Of a stretch of DNA of 16,530 nt, positions 1 to 8,718 are shown piece after piece. A model generated the notes under the pieces. It was not told the DNA's origin. It saw only the letters and a list, made by a program, of their open reading frames with translations, and did not search any database. A program made the translations under genes and the position numbers. How positions within the stretch are numbered: the first letter of the stretch is position 1; each line of letters begins with the position of its first letter. The stretch is from Aquificaceae bacterium (GTDB taxonomy: Bacteria; Aquificota; Aquificia; Aquificales; Aquificaceae), in assembly GCA_015490115.1 (NCBI GenBank), contig WFYM01000079.1, positions 1 to 16,530 on the forward strand. Direction: 5' to 3'.

Positions 1-1
1 A

Positions 2-406
2 AAGGGAAAGGAATACGTCTACAGGATTTGGACAGCTCCTTGGAGGGACCCCTTCCTCTACCCCTTTTCCCTTCACATACCGGGAGGTTTGGAGGTCAAA
101 GCTGTCGAAGAAGCTGTGGATGTGATCAGGGGGAGGCACGACTTTTCGGGCTTCGCAAAGTTAGAAGAAGAGAAGAACACGGTCATAGAACTCGAAGCGG
201 AGCTTGAGGTGAGGGGTCACCTCATAGAGCTGAGGTTCAGGGCTACCCACTTTCTGAGGCACATGGTAAGGAGGCTCTCGGGCGCCCTCATCTGGGTCGG
301 AAGGGGGAAGATGGACCCGAAAGAACTCGAAAAGTTCCTATCGGGAGAGACTTTCCCCTACACGGCTCCCCCTCAGGGTCTCACCTTGGAGAGGGTCTTC
401 CTTTAG
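2..406 (+). CDS. truA: tRNA pseudouridine synthase A, C-terminal part (5' end outside window)
   Basis: The enzyme isomerises uridine to pseudouridine in the anticodon arm of tRNAs (positions 38-40 in characterised family members). The reading frame is open from base 2, so the gene enters from the left; about 134 residues are visible. Seen: an early segment with WTAPWRDPF, the family segment FLRHMVRRLSG followed by a VGRGKM stretch, and the closing TAPPQGLTLERV motif, all typical of the TruA C-terminal half. The catalytic Asp sits in the missing N-terminal half. An in-frame TTG at 89 is internal and not a start. The TAG stop overlaps the TAA stop of a minus-strand gene by 4 bp, leaving no terminator between them. 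Family assignment is firm; which tRNA positions are modified here is not visible. Confidence 0.93.
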   Translation, partial: KGKEYVYRIWTAPWRDPFLYPFSLHIPGGLEVKAVEEAVDVIRGRHDFSGFAKLEEEKNTVIELEAELEVRGHLIELRFRATHFLRHMVRRLSGALIWVGRGKMDPKELEKFLSGETFPYTAPPQGLTLERVFL

Positions 407-555
407 TCCTCACCTACCCTGACGGGTTCCTCTTCCTTCTCCTCCTCCTTCTTTTCGAAGTCGGAGGGCTTGATTTCCTCTAACTTCTCCTTTTGCTTCT
501 TCCTCTCCTCGACGAGAGCCTTCAGCCTCTCATACTCCTCCATAGAGAAGCACAT
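403..555 (-). CDS. Small highly charged protein of unknown function (50 aa)
   Basis: I do not recognise this protein. It has 50 residues, begins [20 protein letters not shown] and continues as a Glu/Lys-rich stretch ending [10 protein letters not shown]. Residues 5-28 look like one amphipathic helix or short coiled coil; the tail looks disordered. No signal peptide, membrane segment or metal site is seen; one Cys lies at position 2. The start is well supported: a perfect AGGAGGTG (561-568) stands 5 bases before the ATG at 555. A second in-frame ATG at 543 lacks such a site. It faces leuB divergently across 115 bp and ends tail to tail on truA with a 4-bp stop overlap. A -10-like TAAAAT lies about 20-25 bases upstream. 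Product undetermined; existence is likely because of the ribosome site and the clean frame. Confidence 0.65.
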   Translation of the reverse strand: MCFSMEEYERLKALVEERKKQKEKLEEIKPSDFEKKEEEKEEEPVRVGED

Positions 556-670
556 GGCAACACCTCCTGATCAAATTTTATTCCCCGAAAGGCAAAAACC
601 ACCTCTCGGATGGCATGGACACCAAGGCACGGAAGGAGTAAATTTAAAGTTTTCCTCTATAATACTCCTC
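556..670. other. Divergent intergenic region between the small protein gene and leuB
   Basis: This is the longest non-coding stretch in the window (115 bp). On the minus side it holds the Shine-Dalgarno and a TAAAAT hexamer for the small gene. On the plus side it holds an AT-rich tract (aaatttaaag, 640-649) and the leuB -10. The middle, about 597-640, shows no convincing hairpin, leader peptide, T-box or terminator. Confidence 0.6.
658..663 (+). promoter_or_regulatory. Predicted -10 box of leuB, placing the transcript start at the ATG
   Basis: A perfect TATAAT lies 7 bases before the leuB ATG at 671. No TTGACA-like -35 is seen at 16-18 bp spacing. The usual distance from -10 to transcript start would put the RNA 5' end at about 670-671. 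That fits the absence of any Shine-Dalgarno sequence, since only pyrimidines (actcctc) lie between box and start. Predicted from sequence only. Confidence 0.55.
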
Positions 671-1765
671 ATGCGGGTGTTCCGCGTAGCGGTCCTCAAA
701 GGTGACGGTATAGGTCCGGAGACGGTTAGCGAAGCCCTCAGGGTCCTCAAAAAAGTAGAGGAGATCTTCGGAGTCACCTTCCACTTCGAGGAGGGGCTGA
801 TAGGAGGTGAAGCTATAGACAAAAAGGGGGATCCTTTGCCCGACGAGACGCTCGATCTCTGCAAGAGGTCCGATGCGGTCCTACTCGGTGCTGTTGGGGG
901 TCCCAAGTGGGACGACCTTCCTACAGAAAAAAGACCCGAAAAAGGGCTTTTGAGGATCAGGAAGGAGCTTGACCTTTATGCAAACCTAAGACCCGCAAAA
1001 GTCTGGGAACCCTTAATAGACGCTTCACCTTTGAAACCCGAAGTCGTGAAGGGAACGGATATGGTGGTTGTGAGGGAGCTGACGGGAGACCTCTACTACG
1101 GGGAGCCGAGGGGTGTCTTCGAGGAGAAGGGTGTGAGGGTCGGTATAAACACCATGAGATACACGGAGGAGGAGATAAGGAGGGTTGTGAGGAAGGCTTT
1201 TGAGGTGGCAAGGAGGAGGAGGAGGAAGCTGACGAGCGTCGACAAGTCAAACGTCCTCGAGGTGAGCAGGCTCTGGAGGGAGGTGGTGGAGGAAGAGAGA
1301 AAGAACTTCCCCGAAGTTGAGGTCGAGCACCTCTACGTTGACAACTGTGCTATGCAGATGGTAAGGCGTCCCACGGACTTCGACGTCATAGTTACAAGCA
1401 ACATGTTCGGGGACATACTCTCGGACGAAGCGGGTGTCGTAGTAGGTAGCCTCGGTATGCTACCCTCCGCGAGCCTCGGGGACAAGCACGCCCTCTACGA
1501 GCCTGTTCACGGCTCAGCACCCGACATAGCGGGAAAGGGTATAGCGAACCCGATAGCCACGATACTTTCGGCGAGCATGATGCTCAGGTTCTCCTTCGGA
1601 CTTTCTGAGGCGAGCGACCTCGTAGAGAAGGCTGTAGAGAGGACACTCGAGGAAGGCTGGAGGACCCCTGACATATACTCTGAAGGTTGCAAAAAGGTGG
1701 GGACCAAGGAGATGACCGACAGGATAATAGAGAACATGGAGAGGCTGAGGGATGAGGTGGCTTAG
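671..1765 (+). CDS. leuB: 3-isopropylmalate dehydrogenase
   Basis: It oxidises and decarboxylates 3-isopropylmalate to 2-oxoisocaproate with NAD+ in leucine synthesis (cytoplasm). The product has 364 residues, normal for the family. Seen in order: the N-terminal strand [26 protein letters not shown] with substrate-binding Arg residues; [14 protein letters not shown], the LeuB-type loop with the catalytic Tyr; [14 protein letters not shown] with the catalytic Lys; [13 protein letters not shown] with metal-binding Asp residues; and the nucleotide loop [20 protein letters not shown]. The VRELTG loop favours LeuB over isocitrate or homoisocitrate dehydrogenase. The ATG at 671 fits the family N-terminus; longer starts from 470 run through the antisense of the small gene and its ribosome site and are rejected. 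No Shine-Dalgarno is present. The 3' end overlaps the next gene by 14 bp, so the two are probably cotranscribed. Confidence 0.95.
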   Translation: MRVFRVAVLKGDGIGPETVSEALRVLKKVEEIFGVTFHFEEGLIGGEAIDKKGDPLPDETLDLCKRSDAVLLGAVGGPKWDDLPTEKRPEKGLLRIRKELDLYANLRPAKVWEPLIDASPLKPEVVKGTDMVVVRELTGDLYYGEPRGVFEEKGVRVGINTMRYTEEEIRRVVRKAFEVARRRRRKLTSVDKSNVLEVSRLWREVVEEERKNFPEVEVEHLYVDNCAMQMVRRPTDFDVIVTSNMFGDILSDEAGVVVGSLGMLPSASLGDKHALYEPVHGSAPDIAGKGIANPIATILSASMMLRFSFGLSEASDLVEKAVERTLEEGWRTPDIYSEGCKKVGTKEMTDRIIENMERLRDEVA

Positions 1766-3233
1766 CCTTTTGGTTTTGCTTTCCTTAGCTTTTTCGGGCT
1801 GGAAGGAGGACCTTAAAAGTTTCTTTTCGAGGGAGGGTTACGTGGTCGAGGTGGAGGACGGAAGGGTTATAGTTGACCTCGGCAAGGGGAAGGTCCATGC
1901 GGGCGAGAGGCTGGTGGTCCTGAGGGAGGGAAAGGAGGTGGTCCACCCTATCACAGGGGAAAAGCTCGGAAGAAGGGAAGAGGTAGTCGGTAGGGTAAAA
2001 GTTAAGGAAGTGAGGGAAAAGTTTTCGGTAGCTGAGATTTTGGAGGACATGGGTATAGCTGAAGGTATGAAGGTGAGGGTGGAGGTGGGTGACGTCTGCT
2101 TTCAAGGTAGCGAAGCGGGACTCTTCAAGGTAAGCTCCCTGATCGAGGGTGTAAGGAGAGGAGAGGGCTGTCCTTACCTGATAAAGGAGGTGGAAGGGGG
2201 TTTCGGCGTCGAGTTCGAGGGAAAGCCGGTCGCCTTCTTCGAAACGGGTGTCCCTCAAAGGAAAAGGGTCGAGGTCTTTGAAGACTTCACCTTCAGGGCT
2301 AAGTTCGTCATGTCCTTCGGCGACATACCCCTCTCCGCGGACGTCTGCGACCTCTTCGGGAGAGGTAAGGAGTATCTCGCAGTCCTTTTTGAGAACAGGC
2401 TCGACTTTTACGAGATACTGAAGGGAGAGCCTGTAAAGTTCGCCTCCATGCACCTTCCAGCGGGCTACCCCGTATCCGTCCAGTGTGCGGACCTCGAAGG
2501 GAGCGGAAGGGACATTATCCTGATAAACATAGTCTCTGACGGGAGGGCGAGTTCCGCCATAGCGAAGTTGGTGGGGGAGAGTCCCGTAGTCGTTGCGGAA
2601 GGGATACCCTATATGATGGCTGTCCTCGACAAGGAAAGACCTAAGGAGACGTTCGTAGGTCAAAGGTTCGATGCGGAGTGGGGTGAGGTAAAGAGGCTCG
2701 AGCTTTCGGGAGAGAGCGTGAGAGAAGTAGGAGACTTTAAAGCACCCCCCGGCTTCAGGGTGGACAGCGCCCTTATGTTCGAGGACCTTCTGATCTTCAT
2801 AGACAACGACGGCTACCTGAGAGTTTACAGGGGGGAAGATCAGGTCCTCTCGAAGGAGGGCTTCGGCTACTCCTATACCTCGGCGGGGCTTCCCGTCCTA
2901 TACGGTGAGGAGGAGGAAAGTAGCTACCACTTCTACCCGAGACCCTTTAAGGTCAAGGTTCTCAGGTGGGAACTCCCCGGCGTTGTGAGGAACGTGACGA
3001 GTCCCGTCTTTAGGTTCCTCGACGTTTCCAAGTTCACCGAGGGAGAGATATATCTGCTGAGGAGAGGTGGGACCTTCGAACTCGTGAAGGTTCAGGGGAG
3101 GAAGATGGAGGAGGCTATCCAAGCTGTAGCCGTAACGAGGGAGGGGAGGGTATTCGTTATAACCGGCAGGAAGGGGACGATCCCTCTCCAGAACAGGGGT
3201 GACCTTTTCGAGATCGAGATAAACCCTATTTAG
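1752..3233 (+). CDS. Predicted secreted protein with N-terminal beta domain and possible beta-propeller repeats
   Basis: Function unknown; 493 residues. Residues 1-16 form a Sec signal (MRW, a Leu-rich core, then AFSG) without a lipobox Cys, so a soluble exported protein is likely. Residues about 28-100 are a small beta-rich unit ([11 protein letters not shown], then PITGEKLG, then [12 protein letters not shown]) that resembles the C-terminal domain of flagellar assembly protein FlgT and related envelope proteins; I assign this from memory of the pattern. The rest contains spaced DLxGxGxxxLxxx motifs ([13 protein letters not shown] near 200, [13 protein letters not shown] near 248) and other Asp-rich strand turns, as in FG-GAP/VCBS beta-propellers. 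The ATG is preceded by GGAGAGG at 7 bases and overlaps leuB by 14 bp. It ends tail to tail over lon by 8 bp. Possible roles include an envelope or surface-structure component. No flagellar or secretion gene lies nearby. Confidence 0.8.
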   Translation: MRWLSLLVLLSLAFSGWKEDLKSFFSREGYVVEVEDGRVIVDLGKGKVHAGERLVVLREGKEVVHPITGEKLGRREEVVGRVKVKEVREKFSVAEILEDMGIAEGMKVRVEVGDVCFQGSEAGLFKVSSLIEGVRRGEGCPYLIKEVEGGFGVEFEGKPVAFFETGVPQRKRVEVFEDFTFRAKFVMSFGDIPLSADVCDLFGRGKEYLAVLFENRLDFYEILKGEPVKFASMHLPAGYPVSVQCADLEGSGRDIILINIVSDGRASSAIAKLVGESPVVVAEGIPYMMAVLDKERPKETFVGQRFDAEWGEVKRLELSGESVREVGDFKAPPGFRVDSALMFEDLLIFIDNDGYLRVYRGEDQVLSKEGFGYSYTSAGLPVLYGEEEESSYHFYPRPFKVKVLRWELPGVVRNVTSPVFRFLDVSKFTEGEIYLLRRGGTFELVKVQGRKMEEAIQAVAVTREGRVFVITGRKGTIPLQNRGDLFEIEINPI

Positions 3234-5610
3234 TCTTTGCGGAGGCGGGATACTCTACGAGGGTGAGCCTGAAGACCTCGTCGAGGTGGGAGACGAAGTG
3301 GAGGGTCATCTTATCCCTCACGTATTCGGGAAGGTCCTCTAAGACCTCGTCCCTGTTCTTCTCGGGAAGGATCACCTCGTATATGCCAGCCCTCTTCGCC
3401 GCGAGTATCTTTTCTTTGAGTCCTCCCACAGGAAGGACCCTCCCCCTCAAGGTGATCTCCCCAGTCATGGCGACGTCCATCCTGACGGGAACGTCTGTAA
3501 ATAGGGATACGAGGGCTGTCGCTATGGCGATACCTGCGGAGGGTCCGTCCTTCGGGACAGCACCTTCTGGGACGTGTATGTGGACGTCCACCGAGGAGAA
3601 GGTGTCGGGATCTATGCCGTAGGTCTCGGCGTTCGCCTTTATGTAGGAAAGAGCTGCTTGAGCGGACTCCTTCATTATCTCGCCGAGGGAGCCGGTAAGG
3701 AGCAGGTTCCCCTTCCCCTTCATCTTGGTAGCTTCTATGAACATGATCTCACCACCCGTTTCGGTCCAAGCTAAACCTGTCGCTATGCCAACTAGAGGTT
3801 CCTTCTCCTTTTCGGGTTTGTATCTCGGGACTCCGAGGAGCTTCCTCACCTCCTCCTTCGTTATCTTAAATGGTCCCTCCTCACCCTTTATCTTCTTCAC
3901 CGCTATCTTCCTGAGGATGGAGGATATCTGCCTTTGGAGGTTTCTGACCCCAGCCTCCCTCGTGTAGCTCCTTATGATCTCGAGGACAGCGTTGTCTTCG
4001 AACTCGACGTCCTCCCCTTTAAGTCCGTGGAGGGGTATGAGCTTAGGGATCAGGTGCTTCTTCGCTATGAATAGCTTCTCCTCCTCCGAGTATCCGGGGA
4101 GCTGGATTATCTCCATCCTGTCGAGGAGGGGAGGGGGTATGGTGTCAGCCCTGTTCCCCGTGCAGATGAATATGACCTCCGAAAGGTCGAAGGGGAGACC
4201 TATGTAGAGGTCCGTGAAGTTTTTGTTCTGCTCCGGATCTAAGACCTCGAGGAGGGCGGCTGCGGGGTCGCCTTGGAAGGAGATGGCGAGCTTGTCTATC
4301 TCGTCGAGCATTATGAGCGGGTTCTTCGTCCCCGCCTGCTTTATAGCTTGGATTATCCTCCCGGGCATGGCTCCGACATAAGTCCTCCTGTGTCCCCTTA
4401 TCTCAGCCTCGTCCCTGATACCCCCCAACGCTATCCTCACGAACTTCCTTCCTAACGCTTCAGCTATCGACTTTCCCAAAGAGGTCTTCCCAACACCGGG
4501 GGGACCTATGAAGGCGAGTATCTGGGCTTGGGACTCTCCTTCTTTTGTGAGCTTCTTTACAGCGAGATACTCTATTATCCTGTCCTTTACCTTGTCGAGG
4601 TCGTAGTGGTCCCTGTCTAAGATCTGGCGCGCCCTCTCGAGGTCGTAGTTGTCCTCCGTCTTCGTGTTCCAAGGGAGGTCCAAGACCCAGTCGAGCCAAG
4701 TCCTTATGACCCCGGCTTCGGCGGAGTCGGGGTGGAGCCTCTCGAGCCTCTTTATCTGCTTTTCTATCTCTTTTCTGACGGACTCTTCGAGCTTCAGCTC
4801 CTCGAGCTTCTTCCTGTACTCTTCTATCTCCGCCTTCCTCTCGTCCGCCTCACCGAGTTCCTCTTGTATCGCTTTTAGCTGTTGCCTGAGGAAGTATTCC
4901 CTCTGCTCCTTCTCTATCTGCTCCCTCGCCTGACTCGATATCTGCTGTTTTACCTCTAAGATGCCTACCTCGTTTATGAGGAACTGGTAGACCTTCCTCA
5001 GCCTCTCCCTCGGGTCGAAGGTCTCTAAGACCTCCTGAGCTTCCTTCGACTTCATCTCGAGTATAGAAGCGACGAGGTCGGCGAGCCTGCCCGGATCTTC
5101 GAGGTCCCTTATGATCATGAGGATGTCCGGGATCACCTGCTTCCCTAAGGAGACAGCCTTGTCGAGGAGTTCCTTCACCGACTTTACAAGAGCCTTGTCC
5201 TCGACCGTGAGTTCGGATTCCGGAATTTCCTTTTCCTCGAGGGGTTCCACGAGGGCTGAGAAGAACCCTTCCCTTTTCTGGACACCCTTTATCACCCCCC
5301 TCTTTATCCCCTGAACGAGGACCTTTATCCTGTTTTCTTCGACAGGAGCTACCCTCAGGATGTGGGCTACCGTCCCTACGGAGTAGAGGTCCTCAGGTTT
5401 CGGCTCCTCCACGTCCTTGTCCTTTTGAAGGACTAAGAATATGAGCCTGTCCCTCTTCGAAGCCTCCTCGACAGCCTTTATCGAGAAGTCCCTTCCCACG
5501 AAGAGGGGTATGACCATCGTGGGGAATACGACGATGTCCCTGAGGGGCATCATGGGATACTCTTTCGGGAAGTTCGGAACCTCCGGAACGTGCATTATGT
5601 CCTGTGCCAC
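3226..5610 (-). CDS. lon: ATP-dependent protease La (Lon), bacterial LonA type
   Basis: A cytoplasmic homo-oligomeric AAA+ serine protease that degrades misfolded and regulatory proteins. The product has 794 residues from the chosen start, the usual LonA length. Seen: an N-terminal substrate domain ([20 protein letters not shown]), a long charged helical region about 220-295, Walker A GPPGVGKT (369-376), Walker B LIMLDEID (432-439), and the protease domain with PKDGPSAG carrying the catalytic Ser691 and GGLKEK with the partner Lys (probably Lys734). All key residues are intact. The start is GTG at 5610, because AAGGAGG (5617-5623) lies 6 bases upstream; the internal ATG at 5595 (MHVPEVPNF) is too far from it, and upstream extensions would cross the promoter into thiS. 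A TATAAT (5639-5644 on the minus strand) gives a leader of about 20 bases. No CIRCE heat-shock operator is seen. Confidence 0.95.
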   Translation of the reverse strand: MAQDIMHVPEVPNFPKEYPMMPLRDIVVFPTMVIPLFVGRDFSIKAVEEASKRDRLIFLVLQKDKDVEEPKPEDLYSVGTVAHILRVAPVEENRIKVLVQGIKRGVIKGVQKREGFFSALVEPLEEKEIPESELTVEDKALVKSVKELLDKAVSLGKQVIPDILMIIRDLEDPGRLADLVASILEMKSKEAQEVLETFDPRERLRKVYQFLINEVGILEVKQQISSQAREQIEKEQREYFLRQQLKAIQEELGEADERKAEIEEYRKKLEELKLEESVRKEIEKQIKRLERLHPDSAEAGVIRTWLDWVLDLPWNTKTEDNYDLERARQILDRDHYDLDKVKDRIIEYLAVKKLTKEGESQAQILAFIGPPGVGKTSLGKSIAEALGRKFVRIALGGIRDEAEIRGHRRTYVGAMPGRIIQAIKQAGTKNPLIMLDEIDKLAISFQGDPAAALLEVLDPEQNKNFTDLYIGLPFDLSEVIFICTGNRADTIPPPLLDRMEIIQLPGYSEEEKLFIAKKHLIPKLIPLHGLKGEDVEFEDNAVLEIIRSYTREAGVRNLQRQISSILRKIAVKKIKGEEGPFKITKEEVRKLLGVPRYKPEKEKEPLVGIATGLAWTETGGEIMFIEATKMKGKGNLLLTGSLGEIMKESAQAALSYIKANAETYGIDPDTFSSVDVHIHVPEGAVPKDGPSAGIAIATALVSLFTDVPVRMDVAMTGEITLRGRVLPVGGLKEKILAAKRAGIYEVILPEKNRDEVLEDLPEYVRDKMTLHFVSHLDEVFRLTLVEYPASAKTK

Positions 5611-5616
5611 TCCTCT

Positions 5617-5623
5617 CCTCCTT
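5617..5623 (-). promoter_or_regulatory. Shine-Dalgarno that fixes the lon GTG start
   Basis: On the minus strand the sequence is AAGGAGG, 6 bases before GTG (5608-5610). It decides between this GTG and the downstream ATG (5593-5595), which has no comparable site at a workable distance. Confidence 0.75.
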
Positions 5624-5635
5624 CGGGCGGTTAAG

Positions 5636-5644
5636 TATATTATA
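5636..5644. promoter_or_regulatory. Shared palindromic -10 core of the divergent lon and thiS promoters
   Basis: The 9-bp palindrome TATATTATA sits in the 40-bp gap between lon and thiS. Read on the minus strand it gives a perfect TATAAT (5644 to 5639) for lon. Read on the plus strand it gives TATTAT (5638-5643) 7 bases before the thiS ATG. Neither direction has a strong -35. A TTGACG on the minus strand (5670 to 5665) lies 20 bp from the lon -10, which is too far to be convincing. Predicted from sequence. Confidence 0.55.
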
Positions 5645-5650
5645 TTTCTT

Positions 5651-5860
5651 ATGCTCAGGATCACCGTCAACGGCGAGGAGAGGCTGATCCCGAGGGAGAT
5701 GACCGTCTCGGAGCTTCTCAAGGAGATGGGTATAAAGCTGAGGGACGTGGGTCTTGCCGTAGCTGTAAACGAAGAGGTAGTCCCCAAGTCCGAATATGAA
5801 AAGAGGACCGTGAAGGAGGGGGACAGGGTGGAGATAGTCCAGCTCGTTGGCGGAGGCTAA
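5651..5860 (+). CDS. thiS: Sulfur carrier protein ThiS
   Basis: A ubiquitin-fold sulfur carrier for the thiazole half of thiamine. Its C-terminal glycine is adenylated by ThiF or MoeB and converted to a thiocarboxylate, which feeds sulfur to ThiG. The product has 69 residues, normal length. Seen: [36 protein letters not shown] beta strands, and the essential terminal Gly-Gly in EIVQLVGGG. MoaD also ends in Gly-Gly, but the adjacent thiG settles the identity. The ATG has no Shine-Dalgarno and lies 7 bases from a -10 box, so a leaderless mRNA is likely. With so little upstream space there is no room for a TPP riboswitch. The activating enzyme is not in this window. The gap to thiG is 20 bp. Confidence 0.93.
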   Translation: MLRITVNGEERLIPREMTVSELLKEMGIKLRDVGLAVAVNEEVVPKSEYEKRTVKEGDRVEIVQLVGGG

Positions 5861-5880
5861 ATTATAGTTGGAGGTGCGCT

Positions 5881-6684
5881 ATGACCGACTGGGAGAAGCT
5901 CCTCGAAGACGACCCCTTCGAGATAGCGGGAAGGCGCTTCAAGTCGAGGCTCATAATAGGCTCGGGTAAGTTCAAAGACTTCCAGCAAACCAAGGAGGTC
6001 CTCGAAGCTTCGGGAGCTGAGATCATAACGGTGGCGGTAAGGAGGGTAAATATAACGGACCCCACGAAAGAAAATTTACTCGACTACATAGATCCCAAGA
6101 AGTATCTGATCCTTCCGAACACAGCTGGGTGCTACACAGCTGAAGAAGCCATAAAGACAGCTATGCTTGCGAGGGAGGCGACGGGCATAAACTGGGTGAA
6201 GCTCGAGGTAATAGGAGACAAGAAGACCCTCCTCCCGGACATGGAGGAGACGCTAAAGGCTGCCAAGTTCCTCGTGAAGGAAGGCTTCGTCGTCCTCCCT
6301 TACGTCTTCGACGATCCCGTATACGCTAAGAAGTTCGAAGATGTGGGCTGTGCTGCGGTTATGCCCCTCGCCTCTCCCATAGGTTCGGGTCTCGGTCTCC
6401 AGAACCCTTACAACCTCATATTCATAAAGGAATCCGTCTCCGTCCCGGTTATAGTGGACGCTGGGATAGGGAGTGCGACGGACATACCCCCGGTTATGGA
6501 ACTCGGTGTCGACGCCATACTCACCAACACAGCCCTCGCTGAGGCTAAAGATCCCATAAAGATGGCTGTGGCTATGAAGTATGCGACGATTGCAGGCAGG
6601 CTCGCCTACCTCGCCGGCAGGATGCCGAAGAGGATGTACGCTGTCCCCTCATCTCCCACTAAAGGTGTCCCCTTCAAATCCTGA
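5881..6684 (+). CDS. thiG: Thiazole synthase ThiG
   Basis: A TIM-barrel enzyme that condenses 1-deoxyxylulose 5-phosphate, ThiS-thiocarboxylate and dehydroglycine into the thiamine thiazole phosphate. The product has 267 residues, normal length. Seen: [12 protein letters not shown] near the start; [30 protein letters not shown] with the Schiff-base Lys (Lys107); [13 protein letters not shown] and [10 protein letters not shown], the phosphate-binding glycine loops; and [13 protein letters not shown]. All expected active-site parts are present. The ATG follows GGAGGTG (5870-5876) by 4 bases. It is cotranscribed with thiS upstream and, with only 2 bp between them, with the oxidase gene downstream. 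The dehydroglycine-forming enzyme (ThiH or ThiO) is not visible here. Confidence 0.96.
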   Translation: MTDWEKLLEDDPFEIAGRRFKSRLIIGSGKFKDFQQTKEVLEASGAEIITVAVRRVNITDPTKENLLDYIDPKKYLILPNTAGCYTAEEAIKTAMLAREATGINWVKLEVIGDKKTLLPDMEETLKAAKFLVKEGFVVLPYVFDDPVYAKKFEDVGCAAVMPLASPIGSGLGLQNPYNLIFIKESVSVPVIVDAGIGSATDIPPVMELGVDAILTNTALAEAKDPIKMAVAMKYATIAGRLAYLAGRMPKRMYAVPSSPTKGVPFKS

Positions 6685-6686
6685 GT

Positions 6687-7994
6687 ATGGTAGACGTCCT
6701 CGTAGTCGGCTCGGGGATATCCGGTCTCTCGACAGCCTACAGACTCTCCAAGGCAGGAGTCTCGGTCCTCGTCTGTGAGAAGGAGGAGGAGATAGGTGGG
6801 AACATAAGGACGCGGTCGGAGGAGGGATACCTCTTCGAGGAGGGTCCCCAGACTGTCCTCGCGGACGGTGAGGTCCTCGGTTTCTTCAAAGAGCTTGGTC
6901 TTGAACCCGTAGAGGCTTCCCCGAGTTCCAAAAACAGATACATACTGAGGAAGGGAAGGCTGATCCCGGTCCCCTTGAACCCGGTTTCTTTCCTTACCAC
7001 ACCCCTCCTCTCCTTCAAAGGGAAGCTCAGGGTCCTCAAGGAGTTCTTCATACCCCCTGAACCTAAGGAGGAGGAGAGTCTGGCGAGCTTCGTGAGGAGG
7101 AGGCTCGGAGAGGAGGTCTTAAGATACCTCGTCCAGCCCTTCGTCTCGGGAGTTTACGCAGGAGACCCCGAGGAGCTTTCGGTCAGATACGCCTTCCCTA
7201 AGCTCTACGCTTTGGAGAAGGAGGGTGGTCTGATAAGGGGAGCTATAAAGAGGAGGACTTTGGGTCCGGGAGGTGTCCTCGTCTCGTTCAAGGGTGGACT
7301 GAAGGACCTTGTAGAAGCCCTCTCCTCCAAGTTCGAAATAAGAAAAGAAAATGTCGTCCTCAGGATAAGGAAGAGGGAGGACAGGTTCGTTATAGACACG
7401 AGGGGTGGTAAGGTGGAGGCGAGGGCTGTCGTCGTCTCCTCCCCAGCTTACACCCTCTCCTACCTGCTCAAAGATCTTTCATGGAGCGCCGCGAAGGAGT
7501 TCGAAGATGTCGACTACCCTCCCCTCGCGGTTGTGAACGTGGGCGTCAAGGGAGGCTCCGTCCCTGAAGGTTTCGGGTTCCTCGCACCGAGGGTTGAGGG
7601 GAAGAGGATCCTCGGCGTCATATTCAGCTCGAAGATATTTAAGGGGAGGTCCCCTGAAGGGAGGGAGCTTCTTACCGTATACATCGGAGGTGCGACTGAC
7701 AGGGGCGTCGCCGAGATGAAGGAGGAAGAGATACTGGAGGTCGTAGAGAGGGAACTCAAGGAGATCTTAGGGGTTCAGAGCTTTGACTTTGCCAAGGTGA
7801 AGGTCTGGAAAAGGTCCATACCCCAGTATAAGGTGGGCTACGGGAGGTTCCTCGACCTCGCTGAGGAGGTAGAAAGAGAGTTCAAGGGTCTCTTCCTCAC
7901 CGGGAACTATATAGGCGGTGTTTCTGTGGCGGACTGCGTGAGGAGGTCGAAGGTTGTTGCGGAGAAGGTGATCAGGTTCCTCGAGGGGAGTTGA
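6687..7994 (+). CDS. hemY: Protoporphyrinogen oxidase, HemY/PPO family
   Basis: A flavoprotein expected to oxidise protoporphyrinogen IX (or coproporphyrinogen III in the coproporphyrin-dependent branch) late in heme synthesis, probably at the membrane surface. The product has 435 residues. Seen: the FAD dinucleotide motif VVGSGISGLSTAYRL (GSGISG at 8-13) and EKEEEIGGNIRT, which continues the fold; FEEGPQTV, typical of PPO; VQPFVSGVYAGDPEELSVRYAFP, a strong PPO segment; and the C-terminal FAD motif LFLTGNYIGGVSVADCV. No convincing Shine-Dalgarno is seen; the ATG is 2 bp after the thiG stop, so translational coupling is likely. The 3' end overlaps pabC by 23 bp. Other amine-oxidase-fold members such as phytoene desaturases share the FAD motif, but the middle segment favours PPO. 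The exact porphyrin substrate cannot be read from sequence. Some annotations use hemG for this family. Confidence 0.9.
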   Translation: MVDVLVVGSGISGLSTAYRLSKAGVSVLVCEKEEEIGGNIRTRSEEGYLFEEGPQTVLADGEVLGFFKELGLEPVEASPSSKNRYILRKGRLIPVPLNPVSFLTTPLLSFKGKLRVLKEFFIPPEPKEEESLASFVRRRLGEEVLRYLVQPFVSGVYAGDPEELSVRYAFPKLYALEKEGGLIRGAIKRRTLGPGGVLVSFKGGLKDLVEALSSKFEIRKENVVLRIRKREDRFVIDTRGGKVEARAVVVSSPAYTLSYLLKDLSWSAAKEFEDVDYPPLAVVNVGVKGGSVPEGFGFLAPRVEGKRILGVIFSSKIFKGRSPEGRELLTVYIGGATDRGVAEMKEEEILEVVERELKEILGVQSFDFAKVKVWKRSIPQYKVGYGRFLDLAEEVEREFKGLFLTGNYIGGVSVADCVRRSKVVAEKVIRFLEGS

Positions 7995-8718
7995 AGCCCT
8001 CCACCACGCTCCTAAGATACCTTAGCACCTCCCTGTCCACAGGTAACCTTTCTTCACCGAGGGCTGAGACGGGGACTACCCCTATGAGGGAGTTCACCAA
8101 AAAGAGGGAGTCAGCCGAGAGGACCTCCGAAACTTTTATATACTCCTCCTCCACACCCGCCTCCCTCCTTAACACCTCTATCGTAGTTCCCCAAAGGAGT
8201 CCCGAGTCCCTCGCAGGTGTGATGAGTCTCTCTCCTTTGAGGAGGAGTATGTTAGAAGCTGAACACTCGGTAATTTCTTCCCTTTCGTTCAGGATCAGGG
8301 CGTCGTAGAACCCTCTCTTTCTCGCCTCCCTCCTCACGAGGACGTTGAAGAGGTAGCTCGTCGTCTTGTGCCTGCAGAGGGGGTCTTTCGAGTGTCTCCT
8401 GTAAGGGGAGACGGTGATCTTCACAGATTCGGGGACCTCAGGCGGTTCCCCCGTAATTACCTTAAGCTCGTAATTTTCGGGTTTTTCTCCGAAGCTGTTC
8501 GGACCGCTAAAGAGGAGAAGGACCTTAACGTATATGCCCGAGTCTTTTTGAGCTTTTGTCTTTATAGCTTTTAGAAACTCCTCGTAGGAAGGGTGGGGGA
8601 GTTCCAAGGCTTTTGCTGAGCTTCTCATCCTCTCGTAGTGGAGTCTTAGCTTTTTGGTCTCACCCCTCCAGAGGATCGTCTCGAAGAGTCCTTCACCGAA
8701 GAGGAGGGTCCTGTTCAT
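7972..8718 (-). CDS. pabC: Aminodeoxychorismate lyase, PLP fold type IV
   Basis: It is expected to cleave 4-amino-4-deoxychorismate to 4-aminobenzoate and pyruvate for folate synthesis. The product has 248 residues, normal for the family. Seen: FGEGLFETI near the start, a PabC hallmark; [18 protein letters not shown] with the PLP Lys (Lys118); [19 protein letters not shown] with the conserved Glu and Asn of fold type IV; and WGTTIEVL for phosphate binding. The short length and FGEGLFET favour PabC over branched-chain or D-amino acid aminotransferases, which share the fold. The ATG overlaps the upstream TGA as ATGA, so translation is coupled to the aminotransferase gene; a longer start would run inside that gene. 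The 3' end overlaps hemY by 23 bp. Confidence 0.87.
   Translation of the reverse strand: MNRTLLFGEGLFETILWRGETKKLRLHYERMRSSAKALELPHPSYEEFLKAIKTKAQKDSGIYVKVLLLFSGPNSFGEKPENYELKVITGEPPEVPESVKITVSPYRRHSKDPLCRHKTTSYLFNVLVRREARKRGFYDALILNEREEITECSASNILLLKGERLITPARDSGLLWGTTIEVLRREAGVEEEYIKVSEVLSADSLFLVNSLIGVVPVSALGEERLPVDREVLRYLRSVVEGFNSPRGT

Noticed and set aside
470..670. N-terminal extension of leuB by 67 residues
   Set aside because: The extension has no similarity to LeuB, runs antisense through the small gene and its ribosome site, and upstream of the TATAAT. The family N-terminus begins at 671.
1209..1232. GGAGGAGGAGG repeat as a regulatory or repeat element
   Set aside because: It is simply a run of Arg codons (AGG) inside leuB on a surface helix, consistent with the codon bias here.
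1785..2663. A 292-codon open frame on the minus strand opposite the secreted protein gene
   Set aside because: It lacks a ribosome site and recognisable domains. Its strand is pyrimidine-rich, opposite to all genuine genes here, while the plus-strand frame has a signal peptide and normal composition. Long antisense frames are expected from the purine bias.
5611..5787. Longer lon start extending past 5610
   Set aside because: It would cross the promoter and run antisense through thiS. The good ribosome site marks GTG at 5610.
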